Shown here piece by piece: positions 1 to 8,524 of a stretch of 64,000 bases of DNA. Source of the DNA: GCA-003244245 sp035606945 (lineage in GTDB: Bacteria > Actinomycetota > Actinomycetes > Mycobacteriales > Pseudonocardiaceae). The notes under the pieces were generated by a model that was given only the letters and a program-made list of their open reading frames with translations, searched no databases and was not told where the DNA came from. The first letter of the stretch is position 1. Every line of letters begins with the position of its first letter. The DNA is taken from positions 1-64,000 of the forward strand of contig DATNDR010000126.1 of NCBI GenBank assembly GCA_035606945.1. Reading direction: 5' to 3'. The translations under genes were made by a program, and so were the position numbers.

Positions 1-1148
1 CCCGGGTTCGCTGGAAGGCCCGCCCGTGCTCCACCGCGGTCGACGCGCGGGCCGCCAGCTCGGTGACGAAGGCCAGGTCCTCGGGCGTGTAGTGGGGACG
101 GTCCCGGCAGGCGGCGAAGGCCAGCGCGGCCACCACCCGCCGTTCGGAGAACACCGGTGCGATGAGGGTGGACTGCAGGCCGAATGTAACGTCAAAATCC
201 TGACCCGTCACTGCCCGGAAGCTCGGGGAGTCCTCCACGGCGCGACCTTCGGCATCCCGCGTCCACACCGCGGCACTGGTCGCCGTGACGAGACTCTGGT
301 AGCGGTCCAGCGTGCGCTGCTCGGTAGTGACGTCCCGCAAGGCTGCCCCGACGCCGAGCAGGCGCTGATCAGCAGCCCGCACCGGGTAGAAGTCCACCGA
401 CCACTCCTGGTGTGCGCCCCGCCCGTGGAACAGCCGGCCCGAGATCCGGACGTTGCGCCGGGGTTGCCCAGTGGCCAGCACCTCCCGCAGTGCCGTCACC
501 ACGGCCGTTCCGACCGGCTCGCCATGGACGTCCGCCATGCTTCGTCCAACCCGATCCGCCACGGTGCCACCGGCCATCTCGGTCACCGCGGCGTTGACCC
601 GCCGGTACCGCAGGTCAGTGTCGAAGTAGGCCAGCCCTAACGTGGTCGCCTCGAACAGCGCGTCGAGCTGGGCCAGCGCCTCCTCTCGCCGCTGGGCCTG
701 CGTGGCGTCGTCGAAGGCGCCCACCACGGCGACCGGCAAGCCGTCGGGATCAGTCACGCCGGTGGCACGGAACCGCATGGTCACGATCCGGCCGTCCTTG
801 CGCCGTACCGGAAACTCGCCCACCCATGACTCGCCCGCCAGCAACCGGGCCGCCTGCTGCTGCGCCTGCGCGCGATCCTGCGGTGCCACCCCGAGTTCGG
901 TCGCCAGCGCCCCGACCGCCTCGTCGGTGGAGAACCCGGTCAGCCGCTCGGCCTCCGCGTTCCACAACGTGATCCGCCGCTGCGCGTCGACCGCGACCAC
1001 GCCGATAGCGAGCTGGTCGACCAGCGCGGCCAGCAAGCCGTTGGGCCCCCCATCGCGGCGACCTCCTCCCGCCGACGCGGTCGGCCATCCGGGACGGATG
1101 ATCAATTCCAGGTCCGCTACCCGCCTGGTTACCGCATTGGGAGCACAT
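1..1148 (-). CDS. PAS-PAS-GAF sensor protein, incomplete (runs off the left edge)
   Basis: The reverse strand encodes two successive PAS folds followed by the start of a GAF domain that is still open at base 1. The first PAS lies at about 1040-730 (motif ITLWNAEAERLTGFS), the second at about 660-330 (motif LGLAYFDTDLRYRRVN), and the GAF segment from about 300 (LIAPVFSERRVVAALAF). Such proteins sense small ligands or redox state and usually end in a kinase, phosphatase or output domain, which is not visible here. The only start with a good ribosome-binding site (GGAGGT then ATG at 1148) is out of frame with the PAS frame. The frames join if one base of the C6 run at 1046-1051 is removed. Otherwise a TTG at 1105 must be used. 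The gene diverges from lon. Confidence 0.7.
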
Positions 1149-1188
1149 TGGCTACCTCCTGTCGCGGAATACGGCCGCCCTCGCCGTA

Positions 1189-1209
1189 GTTGAGCCAACT
1201 GAACTCAAT
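1189..1209. promoter_or_regulatory. HAIR-type operator (HspR site) upstream of lon
   Basis: The sequence reads TTGAGC, seven bases, ACTCAA. The published HAIR consensus is CTTGAGT-N7-ACTCAAG, so arms and spacing match closely. HspR is the heat-shock repressor of dnaK and, in Streptomyces, of lon. The site lies just before the lon coding region and within about 40 bp of the divergent PAS gene start. Its position argues that lon translation starts downstream of it. Binding itself is inferred. Confidence 0.75.
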
Positions 1210-1225
1210 CTTCTGGCTCGAAAGT

Positions 1226-3607
1226 GTGGCAATCTTGACCGAGACTGTGAAACTGCCGGTTCTGCCGCTCGATGACGTCGTCGTGCTGCCCGGGATGGTG
1301 GTTCCGATGCGGCTGGCCGACGCCGAGGTCCGTGCAGCCATCGAAGCAGCTCGTGCGGCTCCCGTAGACGCCAGTGCTCAGCCGGGCATCCTGCTGGTGC
1401 CGCGGCTGGACGGTAAGTACGCCTCAGTGGGTGCCTGGGGTCTGGTCGAGCAGATCGGCCGGCTGCCCGGCGGCGAGCAGGCTGCGGTGATCCGGGGCAC
1501 TCACCGGGTGCGGATCGGGGCTGGTACGACGGGTCCGGGCGCGGCGTTGTGGGTGCAGGCCACCGTCCTGGATGAGACGGGAGCGCCGGACCGCGCGCAA
1601 GAACTGGCCCAGGAATACCGGGGTCTGGTGATCACGATCCTGCAGCGCCGCGGCGCCTGGCAGACGATCGACTCGTTCCGGCAGGTGGACGAGCCCAGCA
1701 TGCTGGCCGATCTCGCCGGATACGCCCCCTACCTGACCAAGGAGCAGAAGCTCTGGCTGCTGGAGACCTCGGATGTGGTGGCGCGGCTGGAAAAGCTCGT
1801 CACCTGGACCCAGGAACAGCTCGCCGAGCTCGACGTCGCCGAGACGATCAACAAGGACGTCAAGGAAGGCATGGAGCGCCAGCAGCGGGAGTTCCTGCTG
1901 CGCCAGCAGCTCGCCGCGATCCGCAAGGAGCTGGCCGAGCTGGACGGCAAGCCCGCCACGGAGGAGCAGGACTACCGGGCCCGGGTCGAGGCTGCGGAGC
2001 TGCCCGAGCACGTGCACAAGGCGGCGATGACCGAGGTCGACAAACTGGAGCGGACCGCGGAAGCCTCGCCGGAGGTCGGCTGGATCCGCACCTGGCTGGA
2101 CACCGTGCTGGCCATGCCGTGGCACTCGCGCACCGAGGACAGCTATGACATCGCCGGCGCGCGCGAGGTGCTCGACGCCGACCACCATGGGTTGGACGAG
2201 GTCAAAGACCGCATCATCGAGTACCTGGCGGTGCGCCGCCGGCGGGCCGACCGCGGGCTGGGTGTCGTGGGTGGCCGGCGCAGCGGCGCGGTGCTGGCGC
2301 TGGTTGGGCCGCCTGGGGTCGGCAAGACCTCACTGGGTGAGTCGGTGGCCCGGGCAATGGGCCGCAAGTTCGTCCGGGTCGCGCTCGGTGGGGTGCGCGA
2401 CGAGGCCGAGATCAGGGGGCACCGCCGGACCTATGTCGGCGCGCTGCCCGGCCGGATCGTGCGGGCGATCTCCGAAGCGGGCACGATGAACCCGGTCGTG
2501 CTGCTCGACGAGGTGGACAAGGTCGGCTCGGACTTCCGGGGCGACCCGACCGCTGCCCTGCTCGAAGTGCTCGACCCGGCGCAGAACCACACCTTCCGTG
2601 ATCACTACCTGGAAGTCGAGCTGGATCTGTCCGACGTGATGTTCCTGGCGACGGCGAACGTGCTGGAGTCGATCCCAGCGCCGCTGCTGGACCGGATGGA
2701 GCTGGTCACGCTCGACGGGTACACCGAGGACGAGAAGGTCGCCATCGCGCGCGATCACCTGCTGCCTCGCCAGCTCGACCGGGCCGGGCTGAGTCCGGAC
2801 GATGTGCGCATCGACGACGCCGTGTTGCACCGGCTGGCCGGCGAGTACACCCGCGAGGCCGGGGTGCGGCAGCTGGAGCGTTCGATCGCCCGGATCCTGC
2901 GCAAGGTGACCACCCGGTTGGCGTTGCACGAACGTGAGCTGCCCGTGCACATCGGGCCGGACGAACTTCGGGACTACCTCGGCCGGCCCAAGCACACTCC
3001 GGAGTCCGCGGAGCGGACAGCTGTGCCGGGCGTGGCGACCGGGCTCGCGGTGACCGGTGCCGGCGGTGATGTGCTGTTCGTGGAGGCCTCACTGGCCGAC
3101 AAGGAGACCGGATCGACCAACGTCACGCTCACCGGCCAACTCGGTGAGGTGATGAAGGAGTCCGCGCAGATCGCGCTGTCCTACCTGCGCTCGCATGGGG
3201 CCGAGCTGGAGTTGCCCGTCGGTGATCTGGCCGAGCGGGGTATCCACGTGCACGTGCCGGCCGGGGCGGTGCCCAAGGACGGGCCCAGCGCCGGGATCAC
3301 CATGACCACCGCGCTGGCGTCGTTGCTGTCCGGGCGGCCGGTGCGCGCCGACGTCGCGATGACCGGTGAGGTGTCGTTGACCGGGCGGGTGCTGCCGATC
3401 GGTGGCGTGAAGCAGAAGCTGCTCGCCGCGCACCGGGCCGGCATCACCACCGTGCTGCTACCCCGGCGCAACGAACCCGACCTCGACGATGTGCCGGAGT
3501 CGGTGCGCGAGGAGCTCACCGTGCATCTGGTCGGCGACATCCGTGAGGTGATCGACCTGGCCCTGGAACCGGCCACGACCGTGGCCGGAGCGCCAGCCCG
3601 GGCATGA
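1226..3607 (+). CDS. lon: ATP-dependent protease La (Lon)
   Basis: Lon is a cytosolic hexameric AAA+ protease that unfolds and degrades damaged and regulatory proteins. The protein shows an N-terminal Lon substrate-binding domain (LPVLPLDDVVVLPGMVVP), a Walker A motif GPPGVGKT at residues 361-368, a Walker B LLDEVDK, and the C-terminal serine-lysine dyad: Ser688 in PKDGPSAG and Lys731 in GGVKQK, with the same 43-residue spacing as E. coli Ser679/Lys722. The length of about 793 residues is normal. I chose the GTG at 1226; a TTG at 1235 is also possible, and a TTG at 1190 lies inside the HAIR operator. Neither preferred start has a clear ribosome-binding site. The HAIR box suggests heat-shock control by HspR. 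Confidence 0.93.
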   Translation: MAILTETVKLPVLPLDDVVVLPGMVVPMRLADAEVRAAIEAARAAPVDASAQPGILLVPRLDGKYASVGAWGLVEQIGRLPGGEQAAVIRGTHRVRIGAGTTGPGAALWVQATVLDETGAPDRAQELAQEYRGLVITILQRRGAWQTIDSFRQVDEPSMLADLAGYAPYLTKEQKLWLLETSDVVARLEKLVTWTQEQLAELDVAETINKDVKEGMERQQREFLLRQQLAAIRKELAELDGKPATEEQDYRARVEAAELPEHVHKAAMTEVDKLERTAEASPEVGWIRTWLDTVLAMPWHSRTEDSYDIAGAREVLDADHHGLDEVKDRIIEYLAVRRRRADRGLGVVGGRRSGAVLALVGPPGVGKTSLGESVARAMGRKFVRVALGGVRDEAEIRGHRRTYVGALPGRIVRAISEAGTMNPVVLLDEVDKVGSDFRGDPTAALLEVLDPAQNHTFRDHYLEVELDLSDVMFLATANVLESIPAPLLDRMELVTLDGYTEDEKVAIARDHLLPRQLDRAGLSPDDVRIDDAVLHRLAGEYTREAGVRQLERSIARILRKVTTRLALHERELPVHIGPDELRDYLGRPKHTPESAERTAVPGVATGLAVTGAGGDVLFVEASLADKETGSTNVTLTGQLGEVMKESAQIALSYLRSHGAELELPVGDLAERGIHVHVPAGAVPKDGPSAGITMTTALASLLSGRPVRADVAMTGEVSLTGRVLPIGGVKQKLLAAHRAGITTVLLPRRNEPDLDDVPESVREELTVHLVGDIREVIDLALEPATTVAGAPARA

Positions 3608-3626
3608 ATCGGCCCGCAGCGGGTAT

Positions 3627-3668
3627 CCGAAGCAGGTCCGGCTCAGTGATGAGCCGGACCTGCTTCGG
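3627..3668. terminator. Perfect 19-bp inverted repeat after lon
   Basis: Two perfectly complementary 19-base arms (3627-3645 and 3650-3668) enclose a four-base loop, 20 bases after the lon stop. There is no T-tract. It most likely ends lon transcription and separates it from the next gene, whose ribosome-binding site (GAGGAGG) starts only a few bases downstream. Confidence 0.7.
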
Positions 3669-3691
3669 CGTCTGAGGAGGTTGGATCGACA

Positions 3692-3931
3692 ATGGCGCAG
3701 ACCGCTGACTACGAGGTGCTGATCGAGGGAAAAGCCTATCCGTGGAATAAGGACACCCTCTCGGTCCGCGATATTCGTGAGCTTGCCAACATGCCCACGG
3801 GGGCGCAGGTTGTGGAGGAGAACCTGCGGGACGGCACTGAAAGGGCACTGACCGAAGACGACGTCTTGCGCCCCGCCAAACTCGAAGGCGGCAAGAGGCC
3901 GACCAAGCGGGTCAATTTCCGGCAAAAGTGA
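3692..3931 (+). CDS. Ubiquitin-like beta-grasp protein, single multiubiquitin-type domain
   Basis: A 79-residue protein with a GAGGAGG ribosome-binding site 11 bases before its ATG. The pattern YEVLIEGKAYPWNKDTL, an IRELANMP helix, then VVEENLRDGTERAL resembles the bacterial multiubiquitin domain (PF14452 type), a beta-grasp fold related to ubiquitin. The C-terminus is basic (KRPTKRVNFRQK) and lacks the terminal Gly-Gly needed for conjugation. No E1, E2 or JAB-protease gene is next to it; a PrsW-type protease gene follows after a gap of 289 bases in which I see no gene. The family call rests on pattern recognition only, and its function is unknown. Confidence 0.6.
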   Translation: MAQTADYEVLIEGKAYPWNKDTLSVRDIRELANMPTGAQVVEENLRDGTERALTEDDVLRPAKLEGGKRPTKRVNFRQK

Positions 3932-4220
3932 CATGAGCGCACGGGGGATGGACTTCGGCGTCAGGCTTTTCCCGACACATTCTCCCGCACGGCGCTGACC
4001 CGCGCTGCTCCCAGTACCGTGCACCCCGCCACGCGGTCGGTCCGTTGCCCCGCCGTGTTGTCGCCGAGTTCGACCACAGGGCTGTCCGGTCGATCCAGCA
4101 CGGCCCGGTAGCCGAACTCAGCGACAGGAGCGTGCCCGAGTGGTTGGCGGGAAAAACATTAGCTGCGGTGTTACATGCCACGTGGTGCCCACGTCTGACC
4201 GAAGGAGTACAAGGGGAGTC

Positions 4221-5036
4221 ATGGCCACCGTGCAGTACGGGACACGACCAGAGAGCCGGTCTCGTCCGGCGCGGGCTCGCCGGTGGGCATGGTTGCCCGT
4301 GTTGCTGGTGGGTATCGGGTTGTTCATCGCGGTCCAGCAGGCATTGGTGGTCACCGGAAACCCCGCCCTGGTGCCGTCACTGCTGTTGCTGGGGGCGCTG
4401 GTTATCCCGGTGAGCTTCGTCGTCTACATCGATGGTCGCAACCCGGCCTTCGACCTGCCGCTGAGCGTGCTGGTGAGCTGTGCCGTGATGGGCGGGGTGC
4501 TGGGCGCCGCGCTGGCCAGCGTCGCGGAATTCGACATCATGCGCCAGCTGGGCGCGCTGCCGACGATATACATCGGGTTGATCGAAGAAGCCGCCAAGCT
4601 GCTGGTGCCGATCGCGGTGCTGATCTTCACCCGGTACCGGGCCAACCCTGCGGACGGGCTGCTCGTCGGCGTCGCGGTGGGCATGGGTTTCGCCGTCCTG
4701 GAGACCCTGGGCTACGGGTTCGTGACCCTGCTGGCCACCGGCGGTGACCTGAGCGACGCCGAAACCCAGATCCTGCTGCGCGGCGTGCTCAGCCCGGCTG
4801 GGCACGCCGCCTGGACCGGCCTCGCCGCGGCGGCACTGTGGTGGGCACACGCGCAGCGGTGGAGGCTACGGGGGCTGGCCGCCGCGGTCGGCACCTTCCT
4901 GCTAGTGGTGGCCCTGCACACCCTCTGGGACGCCATTCACACCTGGTACGGCTACCTCATCATCGCTTCTATCTCTTTCGCACTTCTCCTCCACCGCACT
5001 CACCAGAACGTGCTCCGCCCGCGCACTGGGCGGTGA
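4221..5036 (+). CDS. PrsW family intramembrane metalloprotease
   Basis: A 271-residue, strongly hydrophobic protein with about eight membrane segments. It carries the PrsW signatures: EEAAK (Glu122-Glu123), a FAVLETLGYG segment (Glu161), AGHAAW (His195) and HTLWD (His233, Asp237). PrsW in Bacillus starts site-1 cleavage of an anti-sigma factor, but many actinobacterial paralogs have unknown substrates. Thr162 replaces the Asn usually found in the Glu-Asn pair, so activity is not assured. I chose the ATG at 4221, preceded by AAGGGGAG, over upstream in-frame starts that lack homology. It converges with the ATP-grasp gene, with four bases between stops. Confidence 0.8.
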   Translation: MATVQYGTRPESRSRPARARRWAWLPVLLVGIGLFIAVQQALVVTGNPALVPSLLLLGALVIPVSFVVYIDGRNPAFDLPLSVLVSCAVMGGVLGAALASVAEFDIMRQLGALPTIYIGLIEEAAKLLVPIAVLIFTRYRANPADGLLVGVAVGMGFAVLETLGYGFVTLLATGGDLSDAETQILLRGVLSPAGHAAWTGLAAAALWWAHAQRWRLRGLAAAVGTFLLVVALHTLWDAIHTWYGYLIIASISFALLLHRTHQNVLRPRTGR

Positions 5037-5040
5037 ACAG

Positions 5041-6606
5041 CTACGGTCCGGTCGTCATTGCCGTGGTGTTCGGTGGGGAAGCCGGCGAGGAGGGGTTTGT
5101 GCCGTTGCCGGTGACTGTCACCTTCGATGGCGAGTTCGCCCGCAACGGGACCGGCTGGCCATCATGGTCGCCATTTCCGTTGACTCCCGGTTGGACGTGA
5201 TGATCTTCGAAACCTGCCGGCGCCGATCCACGATCTTGTGGGCCCGCACCGTCGGTCTGCGCCCACCCAACGGGATGTGTTCGAGTCGCACTGAAAAACC
5301 GCGCGCGCCAAGACAACCAGGTCAATCCGCTGCGGCGGGTGATGAGGGGTGGCTTAGCGCGTCTCCGCCCGGTGATCCGTACCGCCCGGAGGATCTTGTT
5401 GGCGACCTTGGCCGTCTCAAGTACGAGTGGGAGCGGATCGCGGTTCGAGAAGAATGCGCCGGTGGGCGTCCGCCTGGTCCGCAACGTGGTAAGGAGCGTG
5501 TGGACATCGAGGCGGCGGCGGTGTGCCGCGACGAGTACCGACCGCGGAAAGGCGGTCTCGTGAATCCAGATCGCCTCTCGGCTGGGTCGGTTCGGTGGTG
5601 CTGGCAGCTTCAGTGCGTCGCGATACGCGATATCCACCAGGTTCACCCCGGCGGCGGCGGCGAGTGCGGTCTGCAGGTCCGGCCGGCCCACGGTCGGTTC
5701 GGTGATGAGCATTCGCCCATCTCGAGTGCTGCGCCGAACCTCGAGCGAGCCGAAGCCGACGTGGCCAGCGGTGTCGAGCAGCCGCCGGGTCAGCTTGTGC
5801 AACTCCGCGTCCTGATGGGTTATGGCCAGGGCAGTGCTGCCCGTGTCGACGCGCCACTGGGTGATCTTTCGCCCGCCTTGCGCCGCTAACTCTTCCCCGT
5901 TGTGGTCGCGGTAAGTCAGGCAGAAGTAGACGTCGCTGTCGCGGCCCGGAATCCACTCCTGAACGAGGAAGCGGTCAGCGGCATCAAACGGAGCGAACGG
6001 AAGCCGTCCGAAATCGTCGGCGGTCTCGAATCGGTAGGCTGTGCCGAACTTACTGAAGTCCTGCCAATGTGGTGTCCGCTCGACCGGCTTGAACACCACA
6101 GGAAAGGCCATCTCGCCCAGGGCTGCGCGCAACTGGCCAAGATTGTGGACAATCGCGGTGCGTGGAACCGGGAAGTCATTAGCTAGAGCCCACTCGTGGA
6201 AAATCGACTTGTCCAGCAATCGATCAACGGTCGGCAGGTCCGGCAGCACGAAGTGGAACTGGGTGGCCAGTTCGCCGGCGTGCTCGGCGACGATGCGCAC
6301 CACCGTGTCATCGGCAGGGAACAGCACCATCGGGCCGTACCGCGCGTGAGCCGCGCGCAGCGTCGCCAGCCATGCTTCCGTGGTCGGTGCGCTGACCCGC
6401 AGGACGCTGTGCCATAGCTTTGAGCGGCAAGTTGGCGCCGTCGGGGTGAGGGAGGCGCCGACGATGGGCACTCCCGTGCCGCGCAGGCCCCGAGCAATGG
6501 CCAGCCCGATGGCGGTCCCGGCACCTGCGATCAGCCCCGGCGGCAGCAACGCGTTCAGACCCCCTGTGGCGCTTCGGTCGACATCGGTGTCCTTCTCCGT
6601 GAACAA
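5041..6606 (-). CDS. ATP-grasp enzyme, COG3919-like carboligase
   Basis: The 521-residue protein has the ATP-grasp layout: an N-terminal pre-ATP-grasp domain (GAGTAIGLAIARGLRG, then LFPADDTVV), an ATP-binding middle (FPVVFKPVERTPHW, LVQEWIPGRDSDVYFCLTY) and a C-terminal region GFGSLEVRR...ITEPTVGRPDLQ ending in AYRDAL. It resembles predicted carboxylate ligases found in polysaccharide and cell-wall clusters; substrate unknown. The usual metal-binding E-x-N is E-x-T-x-G here. The last ~90 residues are Gly/Pro/Asn/Thr-rich and may be a disordered tail. The start is a TTG at 6606 after a G-run, so the start is uncertain. It lies downstream of the GNAT gene on the same strand. Confidence 0.75.
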   Translation of the reverse strand: MFTEKDTDVDRSATGGLNALLPPGLIAGAGTAIGLAIARGLRGTGVPIVGASLTPTAPTCRSKLWHSVLRVSAPTTEAWLATLRAAHARYGPMVLFPADDTVVRIVAEHAGELATQFHFVLPDLPTVDRLLDKSIFHEWALANDFPVPRTAIVHNLGQLRAALGEMAFPVVFKPVERTPHWQDFSKFGTAYRFETADDFGRLPFAPFDAADRFLVQEWIPGRDSDVYFCLTYRDHNGEELAAQGGRKITQWRVDTGSTALAITHQDAELHKLTRRLLDTAGHVGFGSLEVRRSTRDGRMLITEPTVGRPDLQTALAAAAGVNLVDIAYRDALKLPAPPNRPSREAIWIHETAFPRSVLVAAHRRRLDVHTLLTTLRTRRTPTGAFFSNRDPLPLVLETAKVANKILRAVRITGRRRAKPPLITRRSGLTWLSWRARFFSATRTHPVGWAQTDGAGPQDRGSAPAGFEDHHVQPGVNGNGDHDGQPVPLRANSPSKVTVTGNGTNPSSPASPPNTTAMTTGP

Positions 6607-7089
6607 TCGGGATCCCCCCTATACGTGGGACCGCCGCTGTAGCCTCCCTAGCCCTGGCGGTTGACCACGCCCCTGTCGCTCTATGAGTGGTCCCGGAGGG
6701 TCCACTCCCCGGATCCCCGGGGGATCCTGTACGTATTGTCATCGTAAGTTCTCCGAGAGTGTTACATGGATCACCAATCGTGTAGCCGAGACCACCCCAC
6801 CGAGTACATAGCGTTACCGTGTCGGGCCGGCGATCCGCCAGGGGTTGCTCGGCCGCCCGGGTGCGGCTAGCCGACGGGATCCCAGCTGGCCACCGGGCCG
6901 CGCGCAGCAAGCATCGCCTGCCAGGCCGCGCACCAGGCGAGGGTGGCTGATGAAAGGCGCCTTCGGATGGTCGAGGCGGCGGGCGCCGGTGGCAGCCTGG
7001 TTTCGTCGCCAAGGCGCGTCGATGGTCTTGGTGTCACCGGAGCAGTCAGCGCAATTCGTTCATGGCACGAGGCAACTGCCGTTGCGCTA
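6607..7089. other. Intergenic region with small inverted repeats, no gene seen
   Basis: This lies between the reverse-strand GNAT gene (ending at 7090) and the reverse-strand ATP-grasp gene. It holds a GAGTGG/CCACTC inverted repeat around 6685-6707 and a near-palindrome of GGATCCCC at 6711-6727, which could form terminator hairpins for the GNAT transcript. Possible reading frames here show no recognisable protein character. I see no convincing promoter. Confidence 0.4.
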
Positions 7090-8178
7090 CTAACAGGGGA
7101 TCTCGGCCTTTGGCATACGTAGCATGCGCTTGGCGAATACTCGAGCTCGGCGGTCGAGCACCGTCACAGGGATATTTTCAAATCGATACTCGAGAAAAGT
7201 TCTGGGCTGGGCCCCGAACTTGGACTTGAAGCGTCCGAGACTCTGAGAAGCTGATCGCTGCATATCGTACTGCAGACATCCTCTCCGACATGCGGTTTCA
7301 ATCGCGACTCGATGAAGCAGCTCGTTCGCGCCCGTTCCTGCCGCCCGCTCTATGTCCATCGCGCCGCGCCAGTAGGTTGCAACGACGCCGTGCGTCAGAA
7401 CGATCGTCCCAGCCAAAGGCTTCCCATCAAGCCATGCGATATGTACCTCGCATGCCTCACCCAGAAGGTCCGCTACGATCCGGAACTTGCTCAATGGTTC
7501 ACGCCTCGAGGCAAGTAAGCGAGCAATGACCAGCGGGTGGCGCCGAGCTTTAGCCCAGCGGTCGACTGACATGCGATAAAGAGCGTCAAACACCGGCAGT
7601 AGCCGCCCGGTTGTGTCGGATTCTACCGTAATCCCTAAACGCTCGGCTTTTCGGGTCGCGGTGCGCACCGCACCCGCGAAGCGACTTCTCCAGACGTTTT
7701 CGAATCCGCCGGAAAGATCCAACACGTGTGTCGTGCGAGATTCCCTGATAACATCTGAGGGAACAAGCGCTTCCCATAACTGAGCGTCAGCCATCCGAGG
7801 CACAGGGATGCTGGTCCTCAGTCCGTTGTAGGCTTGCAAGTCCTTAATAATGTGGCTGACGTCGTCGGAAGTAATACGACCCTCAGTGGCGAGCAAACCG
7901 CAGAAACCCCAGGGGCCAGGCCAGGAGGATTGGACTTTTAGTTGCATCGGGATCCTACGGCGACGCACAAGTGGCAAAACAATAAGACGCCCGTCAGACG
8001 ATTCGTATGACCGCGTAACGTCTTCAAGGCCTTCGGAACGGCAGATGCAGTCGCACCAGATCGGTGTCTGCAGAATATCTACATCAGCATCCGTGCGTAC
8101 GACGGCCTCCCATCTTTCCCTGCTTTCAGCCCCTATCGCAACAAGTCGAATATTTCCGGTCAGCTCACCAGCAACCAT
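7090..8178 (-). CDS. GNAT acyltransferase, FemAB/BioF2-like (Acetyltransf_6 type)
   Basis: The 362-residue protein has the double GNAT layout of CelD/BioF-like enzymes: an N-terminal half (DADVDILQTPIWCDCI), a linker DLSGGFENVWRSRF with a basic helix (GAVRTATRKAERLG), and a C-terminal GNAT core (FRIVADLLGEACEVHIAWLDGKPLAGTIVL; TGANELLHRVAIETACRRG). FemAB-type relatives add amino acids to peptidoglycan; others act in surface polysaccharide loci. The ATG is preceded by GAGGAGG. Its DNA is visibly richer in A/T than all neighbours (for example around 7165-7185 and 7740-7860), which suggests recent acquisition. It is upstream of the ATP-grasp gene and divergent from the flippase-like gene. Confidence 0.75.
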   Translation of the reverse strand: MVAGELTGNIRLVAIGAESRERWEAVVRTDADVDILQTPIWCDCICRSEGLEDVTRSYESSDGRLIVLPLVRRRRIPMQLKVQSSWPGPWGFCGLLATEGRITSDDVSHIIKDLQAYNGLRTSIPVPRMADAQLWEALVPSDVIRESRTTHVLDLSGGFENVWRSRFAGAVRTATRKAERLGITVESDTTGRLLPVFDALYRMSVDRWAKARRHPLVIARLLASRREPLSKFRIVADLLGEACEVHIAWLDGKPLAGTIVLTHGVVATYWRGAMDIERAAGTGANELLHRVAIETACRRGCLQYDMQRSASQSLGRFKSKFGAQPRTFLEYRFENIPVTVLDRRARVFAKRMLRMPKAEIPC

Positions 8179-8524
8179 CGGCTCCTCCTCGGGGCGACCC
8201 TACCGCGCCCTCGGAAATCCTCAGGCAGCTGGGCTCGGCGGGTTGGCGTCCGAGCTAGGATCCTTGGCGGTGCTGGGAGCTTTCTACGAACTGCCGTATA
8301 TAAGCGGAAGATGAGCCGAATGCGGGCTCCCGGACCCGGCTGGCCGCAGCGGCTACGGTCCCCGCCGTGACGCGCAGCAACCTCGCCGAGGTACCCAACG
8401 GCTCCTCCATGGCCGCAATGACGATAGGCGCGCAGCGCCCAGAGTGCCGGCGTGCTCAAGCGGGACCGCGTATTGCTCCGCGAGCCTCAATCTCGGTTTC
8501 ACCCTCAGGGCTAATGTTCGGGTC
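8179..8524. other. Divergent intergenic region upstream of GNAT and flippase-like genes
   Basis: Both flanking genes are transcribed away from this segment, so it should hold their promoters. The only AT-rich core is TATATAA at 8297-8303, a possible -10 region for the reverse-strand gene. I find no clear -35 partner and no convincing small gene. Confidence 0.35.

Noticed and set aside
26..1193. Long plus-strand open frames at 26-640 and 642-1193
   Set aside because: They are low-complexity Arg/Pro/Ala/Ser-rich translations. The reverse strand in this interval encodes clear PAS and GAF domains.
4120..4160. tRNA-like start (GGAGCGTGCCCGAGTGGTTGG) resembling a Ser/Leu tRNA D-arm
   Set aside because: The anticodon and T-arm cannot be built from the following bases and no matching acceptor 3' strand is found.
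6845..7093. 82-codon plus-strand ORF upstream of the GNAT gene end
   Set aside because: No ribosome-binding site, arginine-rich shadow-like composition and no recognisable motif.
8160..8459. 99-codon reverse-strand ORF in the divergent region
   Set aside because: Overlaps the start of the GNAT gene in another frame and shows no protein-like pattern.
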